A stretch of 64,000 bases of DNA. It comes from Shinisaurus crocodilurus (lineage: Eukaryota; Chordata; Lepidosauria; Squamata; Shinisauridae). Shown in pieces: positions 62,975 to 64,000 of the stretch. The notes beneath the pieces are model-generated. The model did no database searches. It saw only the letters and a list, made by a program, of their open reading frames with translations, and had not been told where the DNA came from. A program made the position numbers and the translations under genes. The stretch spans positions 107,383,858 to 107,447,857 of the forward strand of contig CM037877.1 of assembly GCA_021292165.1 (NCBI GenBank), written 5' to 3'. Numbering within the stretch: the first letter of the stretch is position 1; every line of letters begins with the position of its first letter.

Positions 62975-64000
62975 TCTTCAATTTTAGAGGAATGCCTAAC
63001 GGCTATCAGTTGGATCCAACAGTCATGCACTTGTGCAACAGGACTTCTCCGTCCTTTCCTCCCCCTATAGCCCTCCTTCACACCCCCAAATCAGGGACGG
63101 TGCTAGGTACCGAAAATATCTGGGGCTCAGGCCCACCAGACAAAAAAAAATGCGCAAATCTGCATATGCTAATTTACATATGCTCTAAAATATATATATA
63201 TCTGTGTGTGTGTCTGTGTGTGTGCGCACGCACGCACACATGTGTCTTTAAAGGACCCTGTCTCCTAAGGACACCCCAATTTGTAAAAAGGGATGTATGG
63301 AGAGGGGAGAGGAGGGCGTTTGATTTCAGGAAAAAACCTCAGGCAGAAAGATTTGGGGGGGGCAGCAGGAGGTGAAGCACATGTGGGCAAAAAGCCAGCT
63401 AATCCAGGGGGAATCGGATGCAACAGAGATCATCAGGGTCCCTGCACCTTTATTTCAGCAAGTGCACATGGACAGTAGAGTGGTGTCCCAGAGATGGCCT
63501 CCCAGAGATTTGGGGCTCCAAATGAAAGATTCAGGGCTCCAGCCCTAGTAGGCTGCCCTCGAACACTGCCTCTGCCCCAAATCTATTCTGAAGGGTCCCA
63601 CAACCCTCTGGAGCAGATCTGGGGGCATGTGGGGGGCTGCAGGAGAGAGGTGAAATCTTTTCCACCAGCAGTTTTCCTTCTGCTGGTGAAATGGCATCAT
63701 TGGATCCAACCCTACACTTCTTCTTCCCATTCAGGGAATAACATAACAAAGGAAAGGAACTGAACCACCAAAAGCACCCTGACAAATCATCCCAAGGTGG
63801 TTTGGTATAAATAACAAAGCAATGTGGGTTCTCTACAAGATGGCTGGCCAGACCTTGGGCTTGCGGAATCTATTTCATTTCATTCTTTACTAGAAGCCCA
63901 GCAGATGCAAAAGAAATATGCTTAGAATTTTGAGCCCGAGAATTTGTTTTGAGTACCAGAACTGAATTAGGCTGTCAATCATCAAGCTTCAGCAACATAA
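62972..64000. other. Anonymous sequence
   Basis: CAGGGACGGTGCTAGG at 63094 resembles the TIR of the hAT at 8692, but no partner end was found. A TA/TG patch is at 63188-63240. The 184-codon frame at 62821-63375 crosses both microsatellites and is not accepted as a gene. Confidence 0.4.

Noticed and set aside
62821..63375. 184-codon open frame
   Set aside because: It runs through a GA microsatellite and a TG/CA patch and has no protein motif.

Overview
The window reads as non-coding DNA from a vertebrate nuclear genome, most likely a squamate reptile (a lizard rather than a bird or mammal). The evidence is its repeat mix: L2-type and CR1 LINE fragments, CORE-SINEs (MIR-like centre, tRNA-like head), tRNA-Ala(UGC)-derived SINEs, a 5S-rRNA/CR1 composite SINE, many short hAT elements with 8-bp target duplications, short palindromic elements with TWA duplications, mariner/pogo-like miniatures with TA duplications, and frequent di- and trinucleotide microsatellites. 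The species call is an inference from family recognition; no database search was run.

I found no host protein-coding gene. Almost every open frame falls in a repeat, a microsatellite or an anonymous stretch. The only recognisable coding remnants are LINE reverse transcriptase pieces: an L2-type C-terminal half at 5.85-6.66 kb with one nonsense codon, a CR1 reverse transcriptase at 17.48-18.37 kb (minus) with one nonsense codon, and decayed L2 pieces near 10.5, 14.9, 22.4, 26.9, 32.1, 40.3, 42.7, 43.7, 59.0 and 62.6 kb.

Layout. 0-7.2 kb: mostly anonymous sequence, one hAT copy, one unclassified element with a GGGACTACACAATG minisatellite between TA-rich runs, and the best L2 copy. 7.2-11.0 kb: two head-to-tail copies of an unclassified unit, filled with nested insertions including a 959-bp hAT with a perfect 8-bp target duplication. 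11-19.2 kb: dense repeats, with two of the three GACTCG-rich hAT copies, an inverted repeat pair around one of them, a 168-bp hairpin, and a CR1 inserted in a hAT-like element. 19.2-31 kb: sparser, with a possible conserved segment at 19.4-19.8 kb. 31-42.5 kb: palindromic elements, an LTR-like stretch and a promoter-like AT/GC transition near 35.0 kb. 42.6-43.9 kb: a 223-bp inverted duplication of L2 sequence with one mismatch between arms. 44-57.5 kb: many short hAT elements, two adjacent mariner/pogo-like miniatures, SINEs and the third GACTCG-rich hAT. 57.5-64 kb: two possible conserved non-coding segments and more short palindromic elements.

The most distinctive signal is a set of palindromic mobile element families that appear to exchange parts. 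One family (8-bp duplications, hAT) and another (TWA duplications) share the same inner palindrome, which resembles the ZNF143/Staf binding motif. The TWA family in turn shares its ends with a third, 90-bp family.
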